From assembly GCF_048128805.1 (NCBI RefSeq), contig NC_136016.1, forward strand, positions 16,326,676 to 16,390,675: a stretch of 64,000 bases of DNA, written 5' to 3'. Under the pieces are notes generated by a model. The model did no database searches and was not told the DNA's origin. It saw only the letters and a program-made list of their open reading frames with translations. The DNA comes from Centroberyx gerrardi. Taxonomy: Eukaryota; Chordata; Actinopteri; Beryciformes; Berycidae. This document shows, one piece after another, positions 12,301-22,300 of the stretch; the first letter of the stretch is position 1, and every line of letters starts with the position of its first letter. Both the position numbers and the translations under genes were made by a program.

Positions 12301-15300
12301 CTCCGATGTAGCTCTCTGTCCGAGACAGAGACACTGGAGGCTTGGAGAGGGCCGAGCGACCGGCGTTTACCCCCGCCCACAAACCCTGCAGAGACAGAGG
12401 AGATTTTGTTTAGGCTGTCACATGGGAATTCAAACGTTTTCATATTGTCCACATCATCAGACCTAAGGTGTGACGGAACGGCACATAGAAACCTACAAAA
12501 TCAACCATATCTCCCTTGTGCATCTAATTCTGCACTGCAATTTCCTTATCTGAAGGTTTTTTGTGCAGATGGTGGCTTTTTCAGTGTAATTCACACAGGA
12601 TACAATATGATCACGGTGCAATTCTGCTATTGTTATGATTTTGTATTGGAAATTACTGGCTAATTTTTGTTTGGAAAAATCGACACTGTTATAACCTGCT
12701 TTAAAATTAAATTATTTGGCACTGAAAAGCATCACAATACTCAAATGACTAGAATAAATACATGGATGTACAAATGTAGATTAAAATGTCAAGAATTATG
12801 TATATTGGCTAAAACTAAACAAAATTAATGAAATTTAAATTTAATGAAATGAATAAAATACCAGTGAAGTGAAGACTGAACAAAATTTACAATCGCTGGC
12901 AATGTCACCAAAGACCAACATTTGCCTTAATGTGAACAGGTTTCACAATAAAATAACCATCTCTTAAAATTGCTAATTTTGCTTGAAAATAAAATTCAAA
13001 AGTCCTTTTTCAAAGTAATGGTGTAGAAAAATCAAAACAAGTATTTCAGCATTGAACACTTAATATGTTTGCCTGGGCCTGCAAGAGAGACATACAGTAA
13101 TAGAAACTAACAACTCTAAACAATCACAGCAACAGGACTCTATCATCATGTGTCCACCTGCATTAGTACACCGACTAACAGTTGAGATGAGTAGAGTTCA
13201 TCCCTCCACATCCCAAGTATTACTAACAGCAGCTACCTGTGCAGCCGCCTCCTCATAGCCTGTTGTTCCATTGATCTGTCCAGCTAGAAAGAGACCTTGG
13301 GTGTTTTTCACCTGCAGGGCCGGGCTCAGCTGGGTGGGGCACACAAAGTCATACTGCACGCCATAACCTGGAAAACCCAAAAGAGGAGAAACGTTGACGC
13401 GCTGCAACACACTTCTATCAGATCCATAAAAAGCGTGCATAAAAAGGACTGAAAGCTGTAAATGATAGGCTTTCTCTGGCCAACAGACTCAGATAGTGTA
13501 CCAGGCGTGTGGATTTCAGCCCTGTGCAGCGGGGGGATTTCTCTAAGGAGGCGGAGCTGCGTGTCAGGGGGCATGGTCATGGTCAGACCCTGAGGATACA
13601 AAAGGTCAGAGGTCACCCCCTCTGGCTCCAGCCACACCTGGTGGCTTCGCCCGGGAAAACGAAGCACTCGCGACTCAATGGAAGGGCAATATCTGAAATG
13701 AAATGAAAAAGAAAAAATGAAATGAAAAATGAAAAAGAGCTGTTCTGTTGAGTTTCAGAGCAAACACTGAATACACTGAGGGGCGAATTCACAAAGAATG
13801 GATTGCGGCCGCTAATAGCACCATGAATTGCGCATCATTTGCACCCGCTATTTGCTCCGTCTCAAGGACCGATTCACAAAAGATATTGCGCTAATGATAT
13901 GCCAGCGCAAACACGCCCATAACCTGTTGCAGCTGAGCGCAATTTGCCCCTGTTTTGCGTCTGATTGCAATTTGCCCCTGTTTTGCGTCTGATTGCAATT
14001 ACCAATGTGGCAAAGTATAAACGTTGCCTTTGCGCGAAGAACACAGTAGGCAGGACAATGGCAAAGAGAAAGAGAAAAATGAAATTTTTAGACCGCGAGC
14101 TGCAAGTCCTGACGGACAAGGTGCAGAGGCATTCCTCAAAACTTCAGGCAAGAGATTTAATCGGGACTGCGAGAAACCATATTTGGGATTTAATATCCCA
14201 GTCTGTCAGTGCTGTTGGTGTTTCCAAACGCACCTTCAGACTGCAAAAGAAGATGGCATGATTTGAAGCGGAGAACAAAGGAAAAAGTATTCATTTATTT
14301 TTCATGACACAATTGCATCATGTCACTGCATCCTTTGTTTGTCATTGCATCTCACTGCATCCCAAAATAAACTAGAAGGGCACTCGCGAGCGCAGACCTC
14401 CGCCAAGGCCAATCCAGTCTTCTATGATATGCAAATGTGCAAGCGCAACCAATATACAGATCCGCTCCAAAATGTAATGGGTTCTTCCTTGGCCCATGCT
14501 ACACCCTTCCACGAAGTTTCATGAAAATCGGGCCAGTAGTTTTTCCGTAATCCTGCTGACAGACAGACAAACACACACACAAACAAACGGCACCGAAAAC
14601 ATAACCTCCTTGGCGGAGGTAATACTGTAAATGAGTTTGGGCGGGGCTGTCCATGGTGCTGGATCTTTAGGCCAAAATAAAGCCCACTGTGCTGACTAGT
14701 GAGATAAGTGAAAATGAAATTGAGTTGTATTGATTGTTTGGTTGTACTGATTTATTTGCTTTTGTTGGTGAAGCAATCTGTGTTAAAGTTCTATAGTAAT
14801 AATAATAATAATGTCAAAATATTATTTACAGACTGTATTTACAGACAATTTTATTTTTTAGGTAACACAAAGGTGGAATTGTTGCAGAGACATTTGCAAG
14901 GTCAATTCAATTCAATTCTCAGTTAAATCAACAAGTGATAAAGTCTGGGCGTGACACCCCTTATAAATGCTTCAGTTACCACCAACTCTCTGAAGACGCT
15001 AATAATTTCACTCTAACTGCGTGTGGCAATTAGCGCCGAGCTTTGTGAATTGGACTGTTTTTGCAATGAGGCTCATTTGCATAGAAAGGGGGCAATTTTG
15101 CGCCAAATGTATGCATATTACCTCATTTAAATACGTGCAAATAGCACAGGAGCACCGAGACGCTATTTGCGTGGCAGCGCAAATAGCGGGGCATTTCACC
15201 CTTTGCGAGTGCTTTGTGAATTAGACGGTTTCTTTTTGTCTTATTTGCACAGGTTTAGCGTCAGCAAAAGCCGCGCAATCCTTTTGTGAATTCGCCCCTG

Positions 15301-15323
15301 AATGTCTAATCTCTACATCAAGT

Positions 15324-15391
<68 letters not shown>

Positions 15392-17905
15392 CTGGGGCCC
15401 TTGGTGTCTTGCTGTATGTGACAGTTGAGATGAAGACTCTCCTTCACCACTCTCTCTACACCAGGAGTGGTGTAGGTCAGGTAGCAAGGCAGCTGCTCTT
15501 CAGGCTACATATGAAGAGTTTCATTACAAAATTAAAAACTCATCATTTAAAAAAATGACACCTACTCTTACAAGATAATTAATAGAACAACATTCAAAAT
15601 TATGACAGTACTTTTTAAAAGGATAGTAGGTAAAAAGTCCCTTGTTGATAAAACAATTACACTTTTACAGATTAGATCTATTACATTTTTGAAATATTGA
15701 ATGATGAACTTCACATAATGAGGTTTTTTTCTCCTCCCAAATGTATATAATGTAATAATATATACAGCATTTTGGAAATAAACTCATTAAACATAAGATA
15801 GCACTTTATTAATCCCCTTGGGGAAATTCAGGATACTACATGTGACAGCACTTTGACAGATTCTGATAGCATTAGCTCAAAGTGTATTAAATTAGGGAAT
15901 GCTTTTGAATAACATGTACAGACAAGTTTGACTTGAAACTATCAGAGAAACTCAATTTTCATAGACAGTTCTATAGATCTATAATCTACTGGTGAAACAC
16001 GCAAGAGGGTTTACACAGTTCCTTATTGTCCCCGTGTGATGTAGTTTTCCTCATGACCCTTACCTTGCAGCGTGTGTGTGTATTGAGGAAGCTGAACGGT
16101 GTGGGCTGTTTGTCAGGAGCGTGAAGGTGAGCCAGGGAAAGATCTACTGAGTCCTTCAGGATCCTGGGAGGGGTACCGGTCTTCAGCCTGCCCACCCTCA
16201 GCCCCAGCCTCTCCCTCAGCGTATGGGACAGCCCAGCACTCGACGGAGCGTCTCCAATCCTGCCCCCCGGGGACGTGGTCTGGCCCATGAAGAGGGAGCC
16301 GGACAGGAAGGTACCAGTGGTGAGAACCACTGAGCTGGCTGAGATAGGGTGACTTCCATTTGCTGGGGACATGAAGACAGAAGCAGGGAAACATACATTT
16401 GTTAACAGATGATTTCTTCTATACTTACAAATACTCAAATAGTAATTAGAAACATTGAAGTACATTTTACATACAGGCTAGACAGCAGGAGACCAGTGTC
16501 AGATGGTCAAACAATCTTAACATTTTCAAAGCCATCTTACTAATAAGAGTTTAGAGTTTATATTTGCACATATAAAATGCATTTTAAAAAGAAAGGGAAA
16601 TGCAGATTGTACACAAGCTAAAAAAAATACTTATAAACATCTCACCTCAAATTAGGCAAACAAGCCAAATAATTAAAAAAAGCTCAAGATGATAAACAAA
16701 AATGCAACTGAATTGGATAACGCAAAATAATTGACAACAAAAGTCAACAAAAACAAAATCCATTGATGGAAATTGACAAAAAATAAGAAGTACTCAATGC
16801 AGAAAATTAAATCAAAGACACAATGAGAGTGGTTGTCAGTGAGAGGGTATGACCATCTTTGTTCCTTTGCATAGCAATAAACAAAGATGATCTTTGTCAT
16901 AAAAATCTTTTCCATTGACTGATCACAGTGGATAGTAGATTCAATATATCACCAGCCAATTAAGATAACCAGAAGCCAAAATAATGTTTGAATAGAGCCA
17001 TGATTTACTAGCATTTGGATGGTTGCTAGTTCTAATTTCAACCCCTAATCTTAATGGTATTGCTAAGTTTAAAATGCACAGACAGTCCTCTTGTGCTCCG
17101 TACCCAAACGTATCCCAGTGACTCTGTGGCGTCCCGGCTCCTCTGGGTTTGTTTCTGTTACCAGCAGCTCCTCCACAGAGCCCTCCAACACCGTCAGCCT
17201 GGGGGTGGACAGGAGCTCCGACTGACAGACACACAGACAGACAAACAGACAGACACACAGACAGACAAACAGACAGACAGACAGACGGATAATAAGATGG
17301 AGACCGGGAGAAAACTACAGCCAATCAAGATCTACACCTTTTCTTCTTCCTGGACAGACAAATTTCTCCTCTAATAATGCATCATCTCTTTCCACATCTG
17401 TGCGTGTGATACCTGGATGAAGTGGCGGTAGCGCTGGCGGTCCAGCTGGGCCCGTGGGCCCCACACGGCGGGGCCTTTACTACGATTCAGGATGGAGAAG
17501 TGGATCCCGGCCCAGTCCCCCGCCCGCCCGCACAGCCCGTCCAGAGCATCCACCTCCTTCACAAGCTGGCCCTTCCCTACCCCTCCCAAAGAGGGGTTAC
17601 AGGACAGAGCGCCTGGGGGAAGAGGAGGGGAAGAAGGAGAGGGTGTGTGGTCAGAGCAGGCAGTTTGGACCCACACTGTGAATTTCAGAGGATTGAAAAA
17701 AGCCTGTTCTCTTACCAATGGTGTGTATTTTCTGGGTGACAAGGAGGGTCTCGGCTCCCACCCTGGCTGCTGCCGCCGCCGCCTCCGTCCCCGCATGGCC
17801 CCCACCCACCACAATGACATCATACTTCTGTCTGGCTAGGTGACTGGCAGACCTGGAAACCCTCAGCAGGACTTTCTGCAGCGGGGGCACTTTCTTTGCC
17901 AACAT
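9395..17905 (-). CDS. mto1: Mitochondrial tRNA modification protein MTO1 (MnmG/GidA family)
   Basis: MTO1 is an FAD enzyme. With GTPBP3 it installs the taurinomethyl group on wobble uridine-34 of mitochondrial tRNAs. Coding exons in order of translation: 17716-17905, 17413-17612, 17104-17221, 16064-16362, 15392-15504, 13502-13692, 13237-13367, 12181-12385, 11281-11452, 10615-10724, 10179-10336, 9395-9571; phases close to 687 residues (human about 690-717). Residues 1-25 are basic and Ser-rich, fitting a mitochondrial presequence. The FAD dinucleotide motif [12 protein letters not shown] follows at about 32-43. The MnmG signatures [64 protein letters not shown] and a C-terminal [11 protein letters not shown] are all present. 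Introns carry several transposons and two microsatellites that touch splice sites. Confidence 0.96.
10779..11264. mobile_element. hAT-type MITE in mto1 intron 9
   Basis: The copy starts CAGTGGTGGAAAGAGTACT and ends in the imperfect inverted form ACTTCCACCTTTG. It is flanked by an 8-bp target duplication (AATATTTG at 10771-10778, AATATCTG at 11265-11272, 7 of 8 identical). Internal AAGTA-rich motifs are typical of this common teleost family. It has no coding capacity. On the mto1 strand it begins only a few bases after the exon 9 donor. Confidence 0.85.
11623..12058. mobile_element. Short inverted-repeat transposon in mto1 intron 8
   Basis: The ends are CAGGGTGTCTGCAAG and CTGCGAGACACTCTG, which are imperfect inverted repeats. 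TAGCAT adjoins both ends and is probably the core of an 8-bp hAT-type duplication. The interior repeats TTAAGAC and TTTTTAAG motifs on both sides and has no reading frame. Confidence 0.7.
13939..13994. repeat. 28-bp tandem duplication inside the Harbinger-like element
   Basis: Two perfect adjacent copies of a 28-bp unit that begins GCAATTTGCCCC and ends CGTCTGATT. Part of the left subterminal region of the transposon. Confidence 0.9.
14058..14261 (+). pseudogene. Myb/SANT-like protein fragment of the transposon
   Basis: A 67-codon frame starts [18 protein letters not shown] and contains [14 protein letters not shown] followed by KRTF, the spacing of a Myb/SANT-like helix-turn-helix. Harbinger elements carry such a DNA-binding protein next to the transposase. 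The basic N-terminus could be a nuclear signal. The frame ends shortly after the domain, where the intact protein would continue, so I regard it as a degraded copy. Its lack of introns and position inside the inverted repeats argue that it is not part of mto1. Confidence 0.55.
14396..14620. mobile_element. Nested short element with 13-bp inverted ends
   Basis: ACCTCCGCCAAGG at 14396-14408 is exactly inverted at 14608-14620. The 225-bp unit lies inside the Harbinger-like element. Its right half (GAAGTTTCATGAAAATCGG followed by a CAGACAGACAAACA tract and CCTTGGCGGAGGT) resembles a common teleost retroelement tail. I am not certain of the family. Confidence 0.6.
15322..15389. repeat. (TG)n microsatellite touching the mto1 exon 5 donor
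   Basis: About 33 TG units with one TA interruption. On the mto1 strand this is a CA tract that starts at the third base of the intron, giving a donor that reads GTACACACAC. Confidence 0.95.
17222..17287. repeat. CAGA/CACA tetranucleotide repeat at the mto1 exon 3 acceptor
   Basis: On the mto1 strand the tract reads as repeated CTGT, CTGTTTGT and CTGTGTGT units and ends directly in the CTGTCAG acceptor of exon 3. It therefore supplies the whole polypyrimidine tract. Confidence 0.9.
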
Positions 17906-17912
17906 GTGAGAT

Positions 17913-17918
17913 TCACAT
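17913..17918 (-). promoter_or_regulatory. Start-stop upstream ORF (ATG TGA) of mto1
   Basis: A good acceptor (CTGACAG) ends just before an ATG that is followed at once by TGA. The real start codon lies 7 nt further on. If intron 0 is spliced here, the message carries a minimal uORF directly before MTO1. Confidence 0.45.
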
Positions 17919-18178
17919 CTGTCAGAAAGAGGGATAGAAAATCAGAAGTGTGGACATGTCAGCAATGCAACAAACTCACCATAGCTGTTTAGGTAAACAC
18001 TGTGGGTCTACAGTAACCACAACATACACATATTAAATGACTGTGGAAGTGTTGTGGGATGGCTTTCCCACATAACTTTAAATGGGAACAGAAAAACAGT
18101 AATACACATGTATAGCACCTAACATCAGTGTAGTCAATCCATCTCCACTAAGTTACCTCAAGTATTAACGTTACTTAC

Positions 18179-18345
18179 CAGTTTCTCTGACAAAATACAG
18201 ACTAAGAAGGTCTTTTGTTCAATTCCCAAGTCGCTAACAGAAGAAATCCAGATTCACGCAAGCGCCAAAGATCCTTGGAAAAATTACAAAACGCCTACAA
18301 GCACACAAACGTTCTTCATGGAGGCCGCCATTGCTGTCAGCTTAA
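18179..18345 (-). other. Probable noncoding first exon of mto1
   Basis: On the reverse strand a strong donor (GTAAGTAAC) at 18178 ends a stretch that would splice to the acceptor just before 17918. Its upstream part has an ATGGCGGCC motif at about 18322-18332, which fits a YY1-type initiator of housekeeping genes and could also open a 15-codon uORF. The transcription start is not determined; 18345 is an estimate. Confidence 0.5.
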
Positions 18346-18800
18346 AGCCGTAATAAACGGTGTATACACGCACTGATAAAGTTCATGTTTCAAGCCGGTT
18401 TGTCTAGTCATCCTGACACTTTTTTTGACACTGAATTTGTTGAATGAAAAAAAAAATCACAAGTTTACGCAATAAACTAATGTAACATATGAACCTGGAA
18501 GGTGGAATTTAATAACTCAAGGTGCTCTGGAGTCACTGATGTTTTGGAAACAAAATACCATCGCGTGCTGTTTTGTGTGGTGACTGCCACGTGTACAGTA
18601 CAAAGCTTGCCCCCCTGTTTATTTCATAGATAAACTGGGATCAATATTTACCAATGTGGACATAAAAATTCCACGTGCGCGCGCTCACTAGTAGGTCAAT
18701 AGCGCACGCGCACGTCAACGCCCCCCCCCCCCCCTTTCCAGCCGGTTTCCAGTCAGTCGCGCGCGGATCGAGTGAACCTACCAAGAGGTGGTGACCGACC
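18340..18800. promoter_or_regulatory. Bidirectional promoter between mto1 and atxn2l
   Basis: Divergent genes share this interval. It has CACGTG E-box cores near 18590 and 18672-18677 and GCGCACGCGC at 18702-18711, which matches the NRF1 consensus. CG-rich arms form an imperfect inverted repeat over about 18673-18715. A 14-base poly(C) tract lies at 18721-18734 and further CpGs near 18757-18770. NRF1 would suit a mitochondrial gene. The CpG content stands out against the AT-rich flanks. No TATA box is evident at either side. Confidence 0.6.
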
Positions 18801-19350
18801 GCAGGTTTTCAATTAGAAAACTAAAGAATATACCTTTCAGTAGCAACTGACAATTACGCGAAGACCTTAACTTTTATTCGAAGGGTCAGCGGTACCGGAG
18901 ATAACTCCAGGCGAAGGAAAGAAGAAAGTAATCCGGAGGGAAAGCGCCTGAAGTGAGCTTGAGGATCAAAGCTAACGCTAGCCAGCCTTTGCTAAGCGGT
19001 TTCGTGTCATTTTAATAGCCATTTGCTTTGACACAATCGCTGTGCTTGCAAAGTAGACAGTCGGGAAAATTGGATATTAGCTACATTTGATTTGAACAGT
19101 GCGGTGTCTTGTCATTGCATTTCGTCTGCTTCTAGTTTGCAAGCAAGGCCACAAGCGACGGGTATTCGCCTAGCAAGATTAGCTACGATAGCCGGTCTTA
19201 TTGAGGTTACACCGGCTCTGCGCTCATTAGGACAGTGGACTTGTGTGTTTCAGTGCTAAAGTTAGCTTCCGTCTAAGCAACTTTACATCGGGAGGTATCG
19301 GTGTTTATAAGTTAGCTACACTTGATATTGTGAAAGCCTTGTGCTTGGTA

Positions 19351-22300
19351 ATGTTGAAACAACAACAACAGCCCGGCTCAGGCGGGCGGAAAACGTCTAA
19401 CGGAACCTCGGGCCCCGCCAGTATGTCTTCCACGGCCAGCGGGATCAACAGCAGCAACAGAACACCGGCGGGGAGGTGAGCAGGCTGGGGGTTCCCTCTC
19501 AGGACAGTCCGGGGATTTTCCTGTGACTTCGAGGCCTACCGGTTAAAGCGTTGTGTTCCAGTAGGCGTGTCTCAGAAATAGGGATTCTTCTTCTGGTCCT
19601 ATGAAATTAGTTCACGTGAGATTGACAGTGCTTCCAAACCAATCAAAGTGGTCAAATCAAAACTGACGAGATTTTATGACAAATGGGTGACATTGAAAAG
19701 GCGGGCACGCAGGTTTTGTGAAAGCGCCAAGGAGCAAATCAAATGCCAGAATGTAGGAGATAGAAAGTTTATCTGACCAGTCAGCTAAAACGTATTTATT
19801 ACTGACAGAATAATTAATTTTACACAGCACTTTTTTTCAGCGAACAAAACCTAGCTACACATTAATCATAATATTTAAAATATCGTTGAGATTTTATGGC
19901 AAGCACAAGGTCAAATGTGGTCTTTAGCTCCGAGACGACTGTGTGTTACTGTGGGACTCAGCTCTGTTTCCCAGTCTTTGTTTTGCCCCAGTGTTTGTGA
20001 GTAGCAGTGATGCCACTCCATGTGTGTTTTGCATCAGCTGTTCTTGGAGGGCATGCTTTACCTAGATTGCACTCTGTCCTTACAATGAAGCTATGATGAT
20101 GGAGCATTCAAATGTAAAGTTACCACGTTACCCCATTTCCATCTAAAATATCGCCATGTTGTACACTCTAAAATCTTTTGCCTGTAATTGAAACATTCTT
20201 TGTCCGTTGATATATATTTTTTCATGTATTTATTTTATTTATTTGTGTTTAAAATATGCCTTTTCAAAAAGTTATCAGTAGACATTCTTCTGGGATCAGT
20301 TTATCAACTGTTTATCAGCAGCTATATAATGGTAAAGGTGTAGCCTATATGGCAGGTGGGGTCCTTGAGGGAAACTTTAATTGCAGTAGGAATATTGATT
20401 AACCAGCCAGTCAGGCCTCAATGAGCAAGCTATCTTGCTAACTAGCCACATGTAGTATAGGCACATCAGAAATATGGACTGTGACCAGTGCTGTCTTAAC
20501 GTGCATTGTGAACAAGTTGTACTTGATTTTGTTTCTAAGCAGGCAAACTTGTTCTAACTGTGCTGTCTGTCTTGTTATTCAGGAATCGAACTTCTGTGAA
20601 GCCACCATTCCAGTCATCTCCTGTGAGTATTATGATCTAGAAAAGTTAGAGAGCAAACCAGCACACAACATACTGTATGCATTATTTGAAACCATTATAT
20701 CCTCAACTTAGTTTGCCCTGGCACTTGGAGTGGATTTTCTAATGTCATTAAATGGTTAACGGCATATTATGACAGTGTTTAGCCCCGTCAACAATGTTGC
20801 TTATTTCAGTATCAAAAGCTATGAGATGGTTTCACATGATGTCTTGTGACGTACTCCATCTTGGTGGTTGCTTTATGCCTATTTTATCTGATTGGTGTCA
20901 CTTTTTCCCATCTGTAGGTGTTTGAGGGCGTTTACAACAATGCCAGAATGCTCCATTTCCTCACAGCTGTCGTGGTGAGTCATGTGGTTTGTTATCGTTG
21001 TCTTTCTCACAGCATGATGATTTAGCGCTCATTACGCCAGAGACTTAATGGATCACAACGTCACCCTGCCCTGCTCTTAGACAAGCACCACCACCACCAA
21101 GATACAAATTCATTCTAAAACGTCCGTTTTCCATCATGATCCGTCCTGTCTGTCCCAGGCAGTGATAGCCTGAGGGTTACAGCAACTGGCTTGTGATCTG
21201 AAGGTTGCCGGGTTGACTGACTGGGAAAATCTGGCAAGGGAAGTGTTGGTGTTGTTCATGGAGAGGGAAAGAGTACATCTCCTGCCTTAGCTACTCCTGT
21301 GCTGGCCATGTGCTTTTGAGCAGGGCACCTAATCTCCAGTTGTCCTATTGAGGCACTCACTGTCACTAAAAGACTGTGGTTGTCCAGGGCAATCCACAGA
21401 TACTTTTACATGTATATTACTGTAAGTAAGAATGTGTTTTCCTGGTTCCTGGTTCCTTGTTTGACAAGGTTTTTAAAGAAAGTCTTCATCTGTCTCGTAG
21501 GGTTCCACCTGTGACATTAAAGTGAAGAATGGCAGTGTGTATGAGGGCATATTCAAGACTCTCAGCTCTCGGGTAAGAAACACATCTTGACCACACAGGC
21601 ACACGCACCCCTCTATCATTTTACAAAGCACTGGTAGTCATCCTGTCACTGTGATGGTAAACTCCAGTCAAAGAAACATATGGCCTCTTCATTGGTTATT
21701 TAAAAACGAGTAGTCATCCATTCTTGCTGTAATGCCTGCTCTTCAAGTTCACACAATCCTCGCTGCTGGTGTTTTGTCTTCAGTGTGAGTTGGCGGTGGA
21801 CGCGGTCCACAAGCGCAGCGAGGAGGAGGGCTCGACGTCAGTCCCGCCCCGGAGGGAGGAGATCACAGACACCATGATCTTCAGCCCCTCAGATCTGGTC
21901 ACCATGATCTGTAAAGACGTTGACCTCAACTACGCCACCAGAGGTACGCACCCACACACATACTGAGGTTGAGGGAGAATAAAAAATTAACAAGTACTGA
22001 TTCTGCACAGTCCCACGATGCATTTGTGGTGATAACATGTAGTTGTTATTGAATAGGAGAATAGGATTCTGGGAGTTATGTGACAATTCTCAAAAAAAAA
22101 AAAAAAGGTGGGAAGATTCATCGTAAAATTAAATGTTTACAATAAACGTGTACTTCTTTTTATTAATTGAACACTGCTCAATAAAGAACAGACTTGATTT
22201 GTAGAAAATGGTTTTCTATTTCCTGTAACACATGATACATTTTGATAGTGCACAGTTAAAGAGGAGTTAAGTGTCTCTCCCTGATTAACGGGCTTGAATT

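Larger units (their letters stand above)
13780..15298 (+). mobile_element. PIF/Harbinger-like DNA transposon in mto1 intron 5
   Basis: Perfect 16-bp terminal inverted repeats GGGGCGAATTCACAAA open and close a 1519-bp unit. The similarity then continues imperfectly (GGATTGCG on both arms). A 3-bp direct repeat TGA flanks it (13777-13779 and 15299-15301), the duplication length of PIF/Harbinger elements. AATTCACAAA-type motifs recur inside both ends (near 13870, 15045 and 15210), as expected for transposase-binding sites. It carries a Myb/SANT-like frame but no transposase frame that I can recognise, so it is a nonautonomous derivative. Confidence 0.8.

Noticed and set aside
19243-19350. N-terminal extension of atxn2l from a GTG codon
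   Set aside because: The ATG at 19351 has a purine at -3 and matches the MLK start of the family; the extension has no support beyond being open.
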